This document shows positions 9,601-19,563 of a stretch of DNA of 25,930 nucleotides, piece after piece. This DNA is from Entrophospora sp. SA101. Taxonomy: Eukaryota > Glomeromycota > Glomeromycetes > Entrophosporales > Entrophosporaceae. Every line of letters begins with the position of its first letter. Within the stretch, counting starts at the first letter, position 1. The stretch is taken from contig CAUDNR010004057.1 in assembly GCA_958430865.1 (NCBI GenBank), positions 19,837 through 45,766 on the forward strand, given 5' to 3'. Below the pieces are notes generated by a model that was not told the DNA's origin, did not search any database, and worked only from the letters and a program-made list of their open reading frames with translations. The position numbers and the translations under genes were made by a program.

Positions 9601-11012
9601 AATTTTATTTTAATAGGTTACACACGTAAAATATATATCTTCTACATACATCTTCAAGATGTTCTTTAAAAAAAAAAAAGCATAGATATGTTCGTTGACA
9701 TTTGATTCATAACGAAAAATAAAAAACAATACTACTACTACTAAAGTATAGTACTATTTTTTTATACAAAGTCATCAATTAGTAAAATTGTGACGTTTTC
9801 CACCGCTGATCCCTATTTAGAGTTCATTCATAGTAATAGATGGATCGTCAATTAAGGATTATTTTATTTTAAAAAGCTGATGATCTTACGGAGTTTTTGT
9901 TTTTCCCTGCTTTTTTTCAAGCGAGGACCCGAAGTTGCTAGAAACTTTTAATGCAAGTAATAATAATAATAATAATAATAAATAATACTTGGCCTTTTGA
10001 GTGACGATATCTGCAGAGTAGTATTTCAAGTCTTATATTTCATTACTGTATCAAGTAAACAGGATCAATATTTTCATCTTATAATTTTAATATTAATATT
10101 ATTATTATTGTTATTATTATATAAAAAACTTAAATTTGGTCAGAGGACCTCGGAACCGGTTTTGCTAGAGAACCCACCTACTTATTGAAATGATTTTAAT
10201 AATATTAATGATTCTGAAAGGAACGATCTACAAAACCTGTATAGAATTTCAACCAACTTCATGATAGATAATAAATAGGATATAAAAAATGCAATTATAA
10301 AAAATTGGATGAAATGATCGCATATTTCATGACACAAAAACAACGAATCAAATATGAAAAGTTGTATTTTAATTTTGACCTACCACATAATTTTTTCTTT
10401 TGAATGTGCGGATAAAAAATTATATGATTTTTTTTTTTGTGTAAAGATTAGTTTTTCCGCAGCTGGTTCACCGACTCACAGATGGATCACCAATTAAATG
10501 TCTCTTGAAATATCAAATAATCAATCAAGAATTCAAGAGACTTTAAAATACAAAAATATCGAGATCTTAATGTTGATGAACTAGGAGTCACAAATCACGT
10601 GAATTTCATTAAAAATTTTCATATTGTGGCAAATTACAATGGTTTTTTATATGTTTCTATATTAATATGTGAGGCAAAAATTTTATAACCCGTTATGACA
10701 AGAATTTAATTATAGTCCACTGTTGTTACAATACGAATTTTGTATTTGATCGAAACAAACATTTTATCTTAATATTAATGGCTGATACCAAATTACTATA
10801 CAAAGTTATGCAATTAAAAAAATTTCATTACGCAGTATGTGTTTTTTGGTGTACAATTTGTATTATTGGCGGTCAGACCCGAGCAAACAATGATATTAAT
10901 ATATAAATACTAAATTAGAAATTACAGAAAACCGGTTTAAATTACAATTTCAATAAGATTATAAATACCATCATATGTCATTGTTGTTGGTACATGGCAC
11001 AAATATTTGAAT
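9601..11012. other. Gene-free AT-rich stretch
   Basis: Apart from the repeats listed separately, it holds only microsatellites ((AAT)n at about 9958-9980) and no supported gene. The plus-strand ORF at 9997-10188 owes its middle to a (TTA)n run coding for Leu/Ile. Confidence 0.45.
9780..10500. repeat. Two diverged copies of a dispersed repeat, direct orientation
   Basis: At about 9797-9860 and about 10453-10495 the same blocks occur in the same order: TTTTCCACCGCTGATC versus TTTTTCCGCAGCTGGTTC, then AGATGGATCGTCAATTA versus AGATGGATCACCAATTA. Between them lie two further similar segments (GAGGACCCGAAGTTGCTAG near 9923 and GAGGACCTCGGAACC plus TTTTGCTAGAG near 10142). This looks like remains of transposon ends; no coding part is visible. 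Confidence 0.3.
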
Positions 11013-11281
11013 TCATTTGACAAAATCAATGACTTCTTTTGGAACTTTTAAAACAATCACAGATATATTTTCACTTGCTAGATAGCAATAATCCGAATAC
11101 ATCCATATTGTGTATGATTTGGTTTGATGTGCTTGATTGTCCTTTTCAGCGCATGATTCATTAACATATGAATACACGAACAAACCTTGGCAAAAACAAA
11201 ATATAATATTACACATAATGACATGTATGAATTTTCTATTAAAATGTCCGCTTTGGCTCTGGTTGCATTGTGTATAGACAT
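11013..11281 (-). pseudogene. Overlapping ORF fragments, unidentified
   Basis: Two overlapping minus-strand frames each look partly protein-like: one ends SENISVIVLKVPKEVIDFVK, the other begins MSIHNATRAKADILIENSYM with a hydrophobic stretch after it. A shift between them would give a longer sequence. No family is recognised. They may be a downstream part of the relic at 11551-11911, but no splice path connects them convincingly. Confidence 0.25.
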
Positions 11282-11550
11282 GCTTTTTTTAAATCATTCC
11301 ATATGAGTTTCACGGTAAATTCCAATTAATCAGCCTTTGATGCTTTCATGACTATTAATTCAAGGCTTAGTGTACGATGAATAATCGTAACATCTATTCG
11401 AGCTCGTTCCTAATTGCGTCTATCAGAAGATGAAATACCGAACAGATACTAAACATAAATGAAATTTGCTTAAAGTCAACATCGATGATTAGTTTAACTC
11501 GCCTAATATATAATTTGTAAATTAGAAATATTATATATTAAAATAATCTA

Positions 11551-11911
11551 TCAACTATATTTGTAACCAAACAAACCAAACAATACATTGGTGACATTTC
11601 CTAAAGTGGCATACTGTAAAAAAAATTCACATTAAAAATGTTATCAAATATCTAAAGAAACACAAGTACTAAATAACATCCATTATCATAAATATTATAT
11701 TCAACGTTATTAGGTTACTATTTTGACATTCATGTTAGGTTGTACAAAAATACTTTTGCTTACTTAATATCAAGTAATAGCAAACACAAACCGTAATGTA
11801 AGACATGATAAATCCATCATCAAAATTAGGTATCAATTTACTGGTCTCGTCCCACTCATCAGCCGTAAATAAACCTTTATGATTCGGGTCGTTCAAATTG
11901 AGATCGATGAA
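11551..11911 (-). pseudogene. Spliced membrane-protein-like relic
   Basis: After a TATGTTTCAG acceptor, the exon 11911-11792 encodes 40 residues (starts FIDLNLNDPNHKGLFTADEW, ends DDGFIMSYIT). A GTTTGT donor and a poly-T/ACAG acceptor, 176 nt apart and phase 0, lead to 11613-11551, which reads YATLGNVTNVLFGLFGYKYS then a stop. The second part is hydrophobic with the look of a membrane segment. Splice signals and phase are good, but neighbouring exons are missing or full of stops, so this is probably a gene remnant. Family not identified. Confidence 0.4.
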
Positions 11912-12257
11912 CTGAAACATATTCAAGTAAAATGATGCAAATCAAAATGTGTAAATGCCTATTAATAATTTTTTCTTATCTCATAAGTGATTCTTTATCT
12001 AAATATTCCTAGTTTGGTATCATTTATTTTAAAACATGGGTGCATTTTTTTCACTTGTTGTTCTTGGGTTCCGTGGCGGATTTTATATACATTAGTTTCA
12101 TATTCATATTTTTATATAAATATAAATAATCCTATGCATCATTGTAAATTTTGTTAATTGAGCGTTAAAATTCGTGTAATGTTATATCCGTTATAATAAG
12201 GTTCGTTATAACGAGTATATACTGACTACTGTTGATTTATTATTATTATTATTATTA

Positions 12258-12377
12258 TAGAGTTTCGCAATTGTGTGAAGCTAGTTTGACGTTTGATTTT
12301 TGATTTAGTTTCGACATATAACTTTAAATTTTAGTTTTGACTTTCGTCTCTTCAAAATAAGTTTGGCGACAACATTA
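12258..12377 (-). mobile_element. Second, partial copy of the hAT-type MITE (inverted)
   Basis: The minus strand reads TAATGTTGTCGCCAAACTTA, then TTTTGAAGAGACGAAAGTCA, AAAGTTATATGTCGAAACTA and AATTGCGAAACTCTA. This matches the element at 7847-8022 block by block, with a roughly 35-bp internal deletion. The far terminal inverted repeat is lost into an adjacent (TTA)n microsatellite (about 12239-12259). It lies immediately upstream of the uridine-kinase-like relic. Confidence 0.7.
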
Positions 12378-12408
12378 ATCATGACTAACAAAGAATAAAC
12401 AACCAACG

Positions 12409-12973
12409 TCAATATTAATCGGTGGTGGATCAGGTGCAGGAAAAAATACACTTGCACAAAAGATGATGTATCGCTTTCAACAAAAGAAGAGATTTCAGCT
12501 TCACTTGGTATTGATCAACTCACTAAATATCACTTTAGAAACCTTCCACATCCCTATTGTGCTAATGATGGAATAGTTGGTTAGACCGAAAGAGAAGAAT
12601 TTATATAATTAGATTATTAAAAAAATTTGTTAGAGACAGTAGTAAACGCAAAATTATTATACTGGAGGGTGTTAAGTCTCTAGCTTTTGAAATATCAGAA
12701 TCTCGTTGATCTCAGAATATGAATCGAGACAGATGATGATTGAAGATTAATTGGAAAACTCAAAAGGCGGCTGACAACACATCAGCTCTGACGAAAGAAA
12801 AATCTGGAAATCTGATCTAAAGGTTATACAAGAAACTGATTCTAAATAAAAATTACGCGAATTTAATTATTACTAATAATACTATGAATGAATTTGGTAA
12901 ATGCATTGAAACAACCATCTGTATTGACTTCTATTTAACTAATGAGGAGAATTTAAAAAGAATTAAATACTAA
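12409..12973 (+). pseudogene. Relic of a uridine/cytidine kinase-like P-loop gene
   Basis: Reading across frames gives SILIGGGSGAGKNTLAQK (Walker A, with Asn where Thr/Ser is usual after Lys), then SLSTKEEISASLGIDQLTKY, FRNLPHPYCANDG, FVRDSSKRKIIILEG (the strand before the LEG motif of uridine kinases), VDLRI, IETDDD, RLIGKLKRRLTTHQ (matching the conserved TDDDxRLIxRxxRD block), and a C-terminal NYANLIITNN like YAD-x-IIP of the family. Uridine kinases phosphorylate uridine/cytidine in pyrimidine salvage. Multiple in-frame stops (several TGA/TAA) and at least three frameshifts make it non-functional. The order and spacing of motifs fit a complete ancestral domain of about 190 residues. Confidence 0.7.
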
Positions 12974-13134
12974 AGAAATATCTTCTCGAATAAGTGAAAA
13001 CAAGCCTGAACAAAAAAAAAGCCCTGATTTGAATTTATACCTTTGGATTGATTGCTAAAAAGGAAACGGAGTTGATTCCGGACGTTGTAAAGCATTTATG
13101 TTTGTGATACAATTGTGATTGTAAACATCTAATT

Positions 13135-13430
13135 ACCAAATTTGACCAGGAATGAAGGAAGCGTTTGATTTCATTTATATTTATGGAAATGAACTACAAA
13201 GAAAACAAATACGATGTTAACTTTTATGTTGTATCAGGGAAAGGAAGCCGATTTTGCCAGATTCTTTATAATAAGTCTTGTAAAAAATCTTTTAGAATAA
13301 AACAATTATTTATGATACTGATAGTAATCTCTGATGTTTCACAGCAAAATATCCAAGGCTACCATTTGAAAGATTAACTAGCCAACCAACCTTCAATCAA
13401 ACGAGGAAATGACTTTTACAAATATATTTT
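13135..13430 (+). pseudogene. Unidentified coding remnant
   Basis: Protein-like pieces occur in alternating frames: GMKEAFDFIYIYGNELQRKQ, GKEADFARFFIISLVKNLLE and AKYPRLPFERLTSQPTFNQ, each ended by a stop. The ATG-initiated frame at 13165-13377 covers part of it. No family recognised; it may be a continuation of the upstream kinase relic's locus or a separate dead gene. Confidence 0.3.
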
Positions 13431-14370
13431 CTGAAATTTGTGATGGATTTTTAACATTATTGATCGCAAGATAACATCCATAATATCTTCTTATACTCAT
13501 AATTGCTCAATTCACTGATTCTACTTGGTGATAAAATGAAAAGTGATATTAGTAAGTTTAAAGGTGATTATTGTGGGAGTTGTATGAGTGTTCCTTGCAA
13601 TTGGTTATTCTATTAACTGCTAAATATTGAACTGTTGCGTCACCATTGATTTCATTGATTTGTATTGCGTGATGCATGCATATTTATCAAATTCATCAAA
13701 AAACTACTTATCAAATTCATCAAAATTAGTTATCAATTTCATCAAAATTATTTATTTTACCTTATTATATATTATTTATGCAAATTTACCCCATTCATTT
13801 AAACGGAGGAAAATTTCCAAATTTTGATCTTTTTCTTGATTTGGTTAATAATAATTTATTTATTTTCTATTTTATAACGTTATCTATACTTACACAAAAA
13901 AATCTTATGATATATGGTGTAACTGATGTAACTTCTACAACTAATTGTTACACACTATATTAAGTATCTTTTATTTATATACAAAAATTGCTGCCAAAGT
14001 GAATATAACAAAATGGTGACCCAAGTGAACGCCACAATCGAATAAGTAGTACTTGATCATCATCATCAATGATAAAAAATCGGCATTCAATCCATAAAAA
14101 TTCATAATGAAAACTTGTTTTGAAGACGAATCAGAATATTTCAGAAAACATGACCTTTGGACTTTTTACATTTGTTCAATTTATTTACGATTGTCCAAAC
14201 ACCACGAACAAATTATGGATTAAAAATGCAAAGTTAGCAAATTTAGAGTCAAAATACATTTTTTCCTTACCTTCAACAACATCAACAATGCCAGATTGTT
14301 GATGTATCAAGTACGAAAAGTAATAAATAAATTTGTTTTGTTATGATACAGTATAATAATATTCTAATTC
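13431..14370. other. Gene-free AT-rich stretch
   Basis: Contains the minisatellite at 13684-13750 and two short ORFs (13627-13963 and 14120-14302) with no convincing features. No splice-consistent gene model found. Confidence 0.4.
13684..13750. repeat. Minisatellite, three units of about 22-24 bp
   Basis: The unit TTATCAAATTCATCAAAA plus a short variable spacer occurs three times in tandem, with one A-to-T change in the last copy. Surrounding DNA is AT-rich and non-coding. Confidence 0.7.
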
Positions 14371-15124
14371 CTTCTTTTTATCATGGATCGAAAGAAACTC
14401 CAAGGATGCAATACTTAATTATGTGGGTTTCTCAAGAAACAAAGGCAGTATTAGACTTCATTATCATTACAACAATGAAATGGCAAGGCTTAAAAGAAAC
14501 AAAAATAAATATTATGCTTTTTTTCAAAACGCTCGTTTTAAAAATCATCAGTCAATAGTGAAGAATCGTACAATGAAACCGAGTCTGAGGGTATAAATGA
14601 ATCATTAAATAATTAACTTTATAATTAGTGTCCGCTTATAACGCTGCTACTTGTTCCACTCCTGACACTACTTCTACTCCACTAGTAATACTACTCGTAA
14701 CATTGTTGCTTCTGCTAAATCTACAAAGAAAAGTACAAGAGGAAGAAAAAAGTTGTCAAAGTAGATGACGTTGTTACAAAATTGAATAATTGCTTAAAAA
14801 ATTCTTAACTTTTTAGAATACCAACACGGAAGGATATGAAATGACTGCAGTAGGATTTATTAATCTAAGATTAAATCTTCAAATCCTCAAGAATTTTCAA
14901 TAACCCACTATTATCTGCTATAATTGATTTAGATATATTTGGTAAACTTTTTTATCAAAAGCTTTGACCAAGAGGAACTTGCTTACATTGATGATCCAGA
15001 GGGCGAAATGAGTTTTTACTTTCGGAGAAAGTTGTTCAGTTCACCAAGGATCAACAAAAGAGAGATAACATTACCTATTAAATCTATACAACTTCTGATA
15101 ATCCAACTATTTGATTTTTATTGA
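14371..15124 (+). pseudogene. Decayed gene pieces with a basic RGRKK motif
   Basis: About 14379-14595 is an open frame without ATG (starts SWIERNSKDAILNYVGFSRN and becomes strongly basic). About 14632-14815 reads SAYNAATCSTPDTTSTPL, then KSTKKSTRGRKKLSK and, after a shift, VDDVVTKLNNCLKNS. At 14939-15124 an ORF contains FDQEELAYIDDPEGEMSFYF. The RGRKK element resembles the AT-hook-like piece at 3082-3257. The pieces may derive from one multi-exon gene, possibly of hAT/BED transposase ancestry, but this is not established. Confidence 0.35.
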
Positions 15125-15578
15125 AAATAATTTATAACGAAACAAAATAATACACACCGATCAAGAAAAATAAACATTAATGCAATTCACGAGGTCTATA
15201 AGGAGTTGTATGTTTAGAATTTTACTTATATACATATATCTGTTATGAAATAATTTTATTTTCCAGTACCAAAACAATATGGTATAGATAGAGATCCCGT
15301 CATTCCAGAATCAACTTTTTCTCATTGTTGACATAATAACATTTAACTGACTGTATTAAGAGTATAAATGGAGAAATCAGTTTACGATGGTAAATGTTCT
15401 CATTTCCTTTTTGATTTATTTTTAAATGCTTTTTATTATTATTATTTGGCTGAAGAAGGAAATTTATACAGTAATATAGTCCATAACTATGATAAATTGG
15501 TTAAATTCATTGAATGACACCCAACAGGAAGATTCTGATTTTTAGTGGTATTATGAATTCTTACACTGTGATAAAGAT
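15125..15578. other. Intergenic with one coding-like scrap
   Basis: Near 15268-15330 the plus strand reads VPKQYGIDRDPVIPESTFSH after a possible TTTCCAG acceptor, then a stop. Otherwise AT-rich without genes. Confidence 0.3.
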
Positions 15579-16480
15579 AGAGTGATCGACAGAAACTAAT
15601 TCGTTACATGAAACAAAATAAATTTGGTGCAGTAGTAAATGAGTCTGTTGTTAACATAACTGACGATCTATATGTTTTTCTCTTTACTAGCATATGGTAT
15701 TTTTGAGTTTACTGTTCCTTGTTTTATAAAACAAGCGGGTATTGATGTACAAAAAAGGAAAACTTTATCACGAGTCTATAGAATATTTGACATAAAGACA
15801 CACGTGTCGAATCTTTAAATTTTTTAAGATCATGCTCCATTATAATTAATGTTGTTTTGCATATGCTAGATGGTCCTGTACAAGAAATTTTAGTAAATAA
15901 TAGAAGTGTACTCAATAAAATAATAACTCAGAAGCCACTTGTGGAAGATTCTCATATCCACCAAGAAACGTGGTTATAATAATAAATATCATGATTTATA
16001 TAATATTTTACAATGTTTTTTAATGTTGAATTCCTTTCTATTGAAATGACCCCATATAAGGTCATTCCGAACAGTAGGTCCAAGACAGTATTAGGACCTA
16101 AAGCGTAGAAGAAGCCTGTCTTCCACTTTTCCCGGCACAATATTCGAATCAAATTTTAATTGATCAAACTCATTGGTTAGATTTTACGATGATCACTAAC
16201 TTTTTTCGTGTTAATATTAAAGGTAGACTGTCAATCAATCAATTAATCAAATAAAATCACATCACAAGGTAAAATTGTTATGGAGTCGTCTACACATTCT
16301 TGAAAACCCGCTTTATAATTTGATATAAATAAATAATTATTATATAAAAAAACTTCGAATAATTTTTTTCTAGAACATTTGGCCACATTATCCAATATTA
16401 GTGGCATTTGCAAAATTCATCACTGCACCACTGAAATTATTTGTGGCGTTATGTTTACTTGTTTCCATATTAACATTATG
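15579..16480 (+). pseudogene. Larger unidentified relic ending in a transmembrane segment
   Basis: Four protein-like stretches follow in order on the plus strand: LIRYMKQNKFGAVVNESVVN continuing to FLFTSIWYF; FEFTVPCFIKQAGIDVQKRK continuing to RIFDIKTHVSNL; SIIINVVLHMLDGPVQEILV continuing to EDSHIHQETWL; and, after a small hairpin-rich insertion (16045-16100), DQTHWLDFTMITNFFRVNIK with a GTAGAC donor, then past a TTTTCTAG acceptor at about 16372-16375 WPHYPILVAFAKFITAPLKL and a Leu-rich end with stop. The final piece is a clear membrane helix. Stops and shifts between pieces mark it as dead. About 230 residues are recoverable; no family recognised. Confidence 0.4.
16045..16100. repeat. Two adjacent GC-containing hairpins
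   Basis: AATGACC/GGTCATT (16045-16051 with 16060-16066) and TAGGTCC/GGACCTA (16075-16081 with 16094-16100). This local GC-rich patch differs from its surroundings and probably is a piece of a repeat element inserted in the relic gene. Confidence 0.5.
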
Positions 16481-17290
16481 ATGATGATAGATCTGATATC
16501 AAAAAAATTATTTAGTTTTGTGTAATGTTAGATAAGAAAATATGAGAGATCAATTTTTTTTTTTTTTTACTTTTTCATTCATTGATTTAGCTGATTAATT
16601 TGTATTAATTGATAATTGATTGATATTATTAGATTTAATTAAAAATAAATTGATTGAAAATATCTTATCCATCTACATTATTTTTTACTATTAAATAAAA
16701 ATGTGTAATAAACAATTAGATAAATAATAAATAATAAACAATAAAAAATAATAAAATAAACAATAATAATAGTAATAAAAAAAGGAAGTATAAATTACTG
16801 AAAGTTTTGGCTTCCCCAAAAAAATTTTCTGATTTTTTCTTCTCACTCATAATTGTTTTTTTAGTACTATATATAAAAATAAAAATTCATTACATTATAT
16901 TTTTCGTTAAAATATAATAATTTTCAATTTTTTTTTTTATAATTAACTAATTAATTAAACTGTTATTATTATAAACTTTGAAAATTTAATCATTTGAAAA
17001 AGTGCCGCTAAATTAAAAATTTAGCGTTTTTTTGTTTTGTCCAATGTATAAGTGGACTTTTGAATTTATATCAAAGTATTCTCGTCCTACTACTACCAAC
17101 CGTACTCTAGCTCTCTATCATATCGAAAGCCCAACCTTTGCTTTCTACTTATAAAAATCAAATTTGACTTGTTCTTTAATATTCAAACAACCTTACCACC
17201 ACCATCACAACACACCTACAATAATACATCCGCTAAATAGTTTCTTCAACAATATAACAATTTTTTTTAAAAAAATCACCCCATCTAAGC
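16481..17290. other. 5' flank of the GATA factor gene
   Basis: AT-rich DNA without genes. ATCTGATAT at 16491-16499 is one base from the ATCWGATAA site reported for fungal iron-type GATA repressors; several plain GATAA/TTATC words occur, as expected by chance here. The hairpin at 17006-17026 is listed separately. Confidence 0.4.
17006..17026 (+). repeat. 9-bp stem hairpin followed by a T run
   Basis: CGCTAAATT, a 3-base loop, AATTTAGCG, then TTTTTTT (17027-17033). The stem is perfect and is directly followed by T7, which would suit a structured transcript end or a pol III-like stop, but no RNA gene body is recognisable upstream. Confidence 0.4.
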
Positions 17291-17293
17291 AAC

Positions 17294-17300
17294 TATAAAA
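17294..17300 (+). promoter_or_regulatory. TATA-like box of the GATA factor gene
   Basis: TATAAAA about 104 bp upstream of the start codon at 17404, in a C/A-rich stretch typical of fungal 5' flanks. A second ATAAAAAT-type element lies near 17150. Confidence 0.4.
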
Positions 17301-17403
17301 ACCACATCAATACAAAACAATTCTAATTCGAATAAGTAATATTTTTTATTAAGCAACAAATTAATAACACACATTCACAACTTGTACTTTTTTACAAATA
17401 AGT

Positions 17404-17755
17404 ATGACAAACAATAAAAAAATTTCATCTCGTAAGCCGGAAGTTAACGGTGTTTCTGCTACTTCATGCGCTAACTGTGGTACAACTACAACACCATTGT
17501 GGAGAAGAGCTCCTAGCGGTGAAACCATATGCAACGCTTGTGGTAAATAAATCAATTTATATTCATTACTTTATAAAAATATTTTTAATCTTTATTTATT
17601 AATTATTAATCCAATCTTTAAATATCAATAGGTCTTTATTATAAAGCTCGTAATACTGTTCGTCCACTTTGGTTAAAGCGTAATTCCGTTAAAAAACCAT
17701 CTACCACAACAAACGAATCAACCGATCCCAATAATATTGATTCTAACAACAACAA

Positions 17756-17819
<64 letters not shown>

Positions 17820-18903
17820 TATAACAATAACAATAACATTAATAATAACAATATCAATAATGTTAATATTAATAATGGTGGTGGCACTTGTCCTGGTGAT
17901 GGTCATTGTGACGGAACGGGTGGGTCTAGCTCTTGTGATGGCTGCCCAGCTTACAATCAACACCAAGTTAATCGACAAGCACTAATTTGTAATAACTGTG
18001 GTACAAACACCACACCTTTATGGAGGAGAGATGAACTGGGCAACACTATTTGTAATGCTTGCGGGCTTTATTTCAAGCTTCATAATGTTCATCGTCCACC
18101 AATTATGAAAAAAATAATCATCAAGCGTCGTAAACGTGTCCCTCTTCACAACAAATCTTTAGATTCTTATAATCATCATCATCATCATCATCATCCACAA
18201 CAAAAAAGTAATTCTTCTAATATTGAAAGAAGACATCATCATCATCAAACTCATAAATCATCTTGTCTTAACAAAAATGATGGTAATAACAATCATCATC
18301 ATCCTCATCATCAATTTACTTACAATAGCCCACCCACTCCTTCTTCAACTTCTTCCGCTTCCGGTTACAATTCTTCCGAAGATGATGATACTTCTCTTGA
18401 TGGTTTTTCTAATAATTTTGATCGTAAAAGAAAGGTCGAAGATCCTAATAATTCTAGTAAACGTCCTTGTTACGATGATAGAGAGCATGCTATCGAAGAT
18501 TTCATTGTTTCTAAACCTCAATATCAATTAGAGAGTGCATGGAATTTTGAAGATAATAGTAGAAGAAGCAGTTTAAACAATGAGCCTCAAGTTCAAATTC
18601 ATCAAATCAATAATAATAATAATAGTAATAGTCGTCTTATGGGAACACCTAATTATCCCTTACCCTCAATATATTCTAATCATCATCATTATAACAATAA
18701 CAATAATAACGTCAATAACAATAATGAGTCCTCTATTCAACGTTTTGGTTCAAGTCCACCACCTCCTCAAAGTTCTATTTCTGCTTTGTTGAATTATCCT
18801 TCTGCTGAAACTTCTCCTAAATTGCCACCGATCTCTACAGTTGTGAGCGGTAGTAGCGGCAACAACAACATTGTATATTTAAACAATGCTCATCCTCATA
18901 GTA

Positions 18904-18945
<42 letters not shown>

Positions 18946-19151
18946 GTAATAATAATAATAATAGTAATAATAATAATCATAATCATAATAATCATCAAAA
19001 TAATCCAATACCAAACGATTCAAATGTTTCTCAACAATACTTGAAAGCTCATCGTCAAGAATTGGAACGTAAAGTTGCTCACCTGAGCATGTTACTCAAC
19101 AAAACTACCGCGATATTAATTGATTTGGATCAAGCTATTAACGACAATTAA
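17404..19151 (+). CDS. Two-finger GATA transcription factor of the iron-repressor type (SreA/Fep1/Urbs1/Sfu1-like)
   Basis: Two exons, 17404-17542 and 17632-19151, split by an 89-nt GTAAAT...TAG intron inside the first finger; product 552 residues. Finger 1: C22-x2-C25-x17-C43-x2-C46 ([18 protein letters not shown]). Finger 2: C166-x2-C169-x17-C187-x2-C190 ([18 protein letters not shown]). Between them C133, C139, C148 and C151 form CPGDGHC...CDGCPAYN, the Cys-rich hallmark of fungal siderophore/iron GATA repressors, which bind GATA sites and repress iron-uptake genes when iron is plentiful. A basic stretch [10 protein letters not shown] (206-215) follows finger 2, then His clusters (228-234, 248-251, 268-273), a second basic KRK region, Asn tracts, and a C-terminal helical coiled-coil (about 515-552, [19 protein letters not shown]) as in family members that bind co-repressors. 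Both fingers are intact; it reads as a working gene. Confidence 0.93.
17737..17820 (+). repeat. Compound CAA/CAG codon repeat in the inter-finger linker
   Basis: An AAC run, an AGC run of ten and another AAC run encode Asn5-Ser10-Asn10 between finger 1 and the Cys-rich motif. Likely length-polymorphic. Long ORFs in the other frames here are by-products of the repeat. Confidence 0.8.
18902..18975 (+). repeat. (AAT)n coding for poly-Asn in the GATA factor
   Basis: A run of AAT codons interrupted by AGT gives a poly-Asn tract with scattered Ser, in the low-complexity C-terminal half. Confidence 0.8.
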
Positions 19152-19563
19152 ATTATTCTCTAGTAATATTATTATTTACAATTGAAAATTATTACCGCTA
19201 TTTTGTATTTTAATATATTTACTATATTTATTATATTTTTTTTTATATACGTTCATTTTTTATTTATTTCTTATACATTTACATAAATTTTTTTTTACAA
19301 ATCATCTTTGATGGGTTAGGAATAAGAAATACGCATTATGATATGTATTTATTGATTTATTTCTATATATATATTATTATTCATTATTCTCATTATTCAT
19401 TATATTATTTGGAAATTATTATATAATAAACTAATATCTTTTTATTAATAAATGTTACGTGGTCGCAAGTACAATTGATAATTGAAAAGTTTATACATAT
19501 TTAAAAATATTCGAAAAAAAAATCATAAAATCAGTCACTCGTCAAATTTATCTTATTCTAAAG
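19152..19563. other. Convergent intergenic region
   Basis: 3' ends of the GATA factor (plus) and the VWA gene (minus) face each other across 412 bp of AT-rich DNA. It should hold both polyadenylation regions; no gene is seen. Confidence 0.6.

Noticed and set aside
9997..10188. Plus-strand ORF with a Leu-rich hydrophobic segment that mimics a membrane helix
   Set aside because: The hydrophobic run is translated (ATT/TTA) microsatellite; no other support.
10440..10500. Possible tRNA B-box (GGTTCACCGACT)
   Set aside because: No A-box, acceptor stem or cloverleaf can be folded around it; better explained as part of a diverged repeat.
13684..13750. CRISPR-like array of short repeats
   Set aside because: Units are contiguous, spacers are only a few bases, and the host is a eukaryote; it is a minisatellite.
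15952..16152. Minus-strand ORF of 66 codons
   Set aside because: It spans the hairpin-rich repeat fragment and opposes the plus-strand relic; no independent evidence.
16482..16500. GATA-factor autoregulatory site
   Set aside because: One near match about 900 bp upstream in AT-rich DNA is expected by chance; not listed as a supported site.
17718..17985. ORFs on both strands with poly-Ala, poly-Val and poly-Thr runs
   Set aside because: Shadow frames of the CAA/CAG repeat in the GATA factor exon.
18223..19023. Several overlapping ORFs on both strands
   Set aside because: They are Ile/Leu- or Tyr-rich by-products of His and Asn codon repeats within the GATA factor coding exon.
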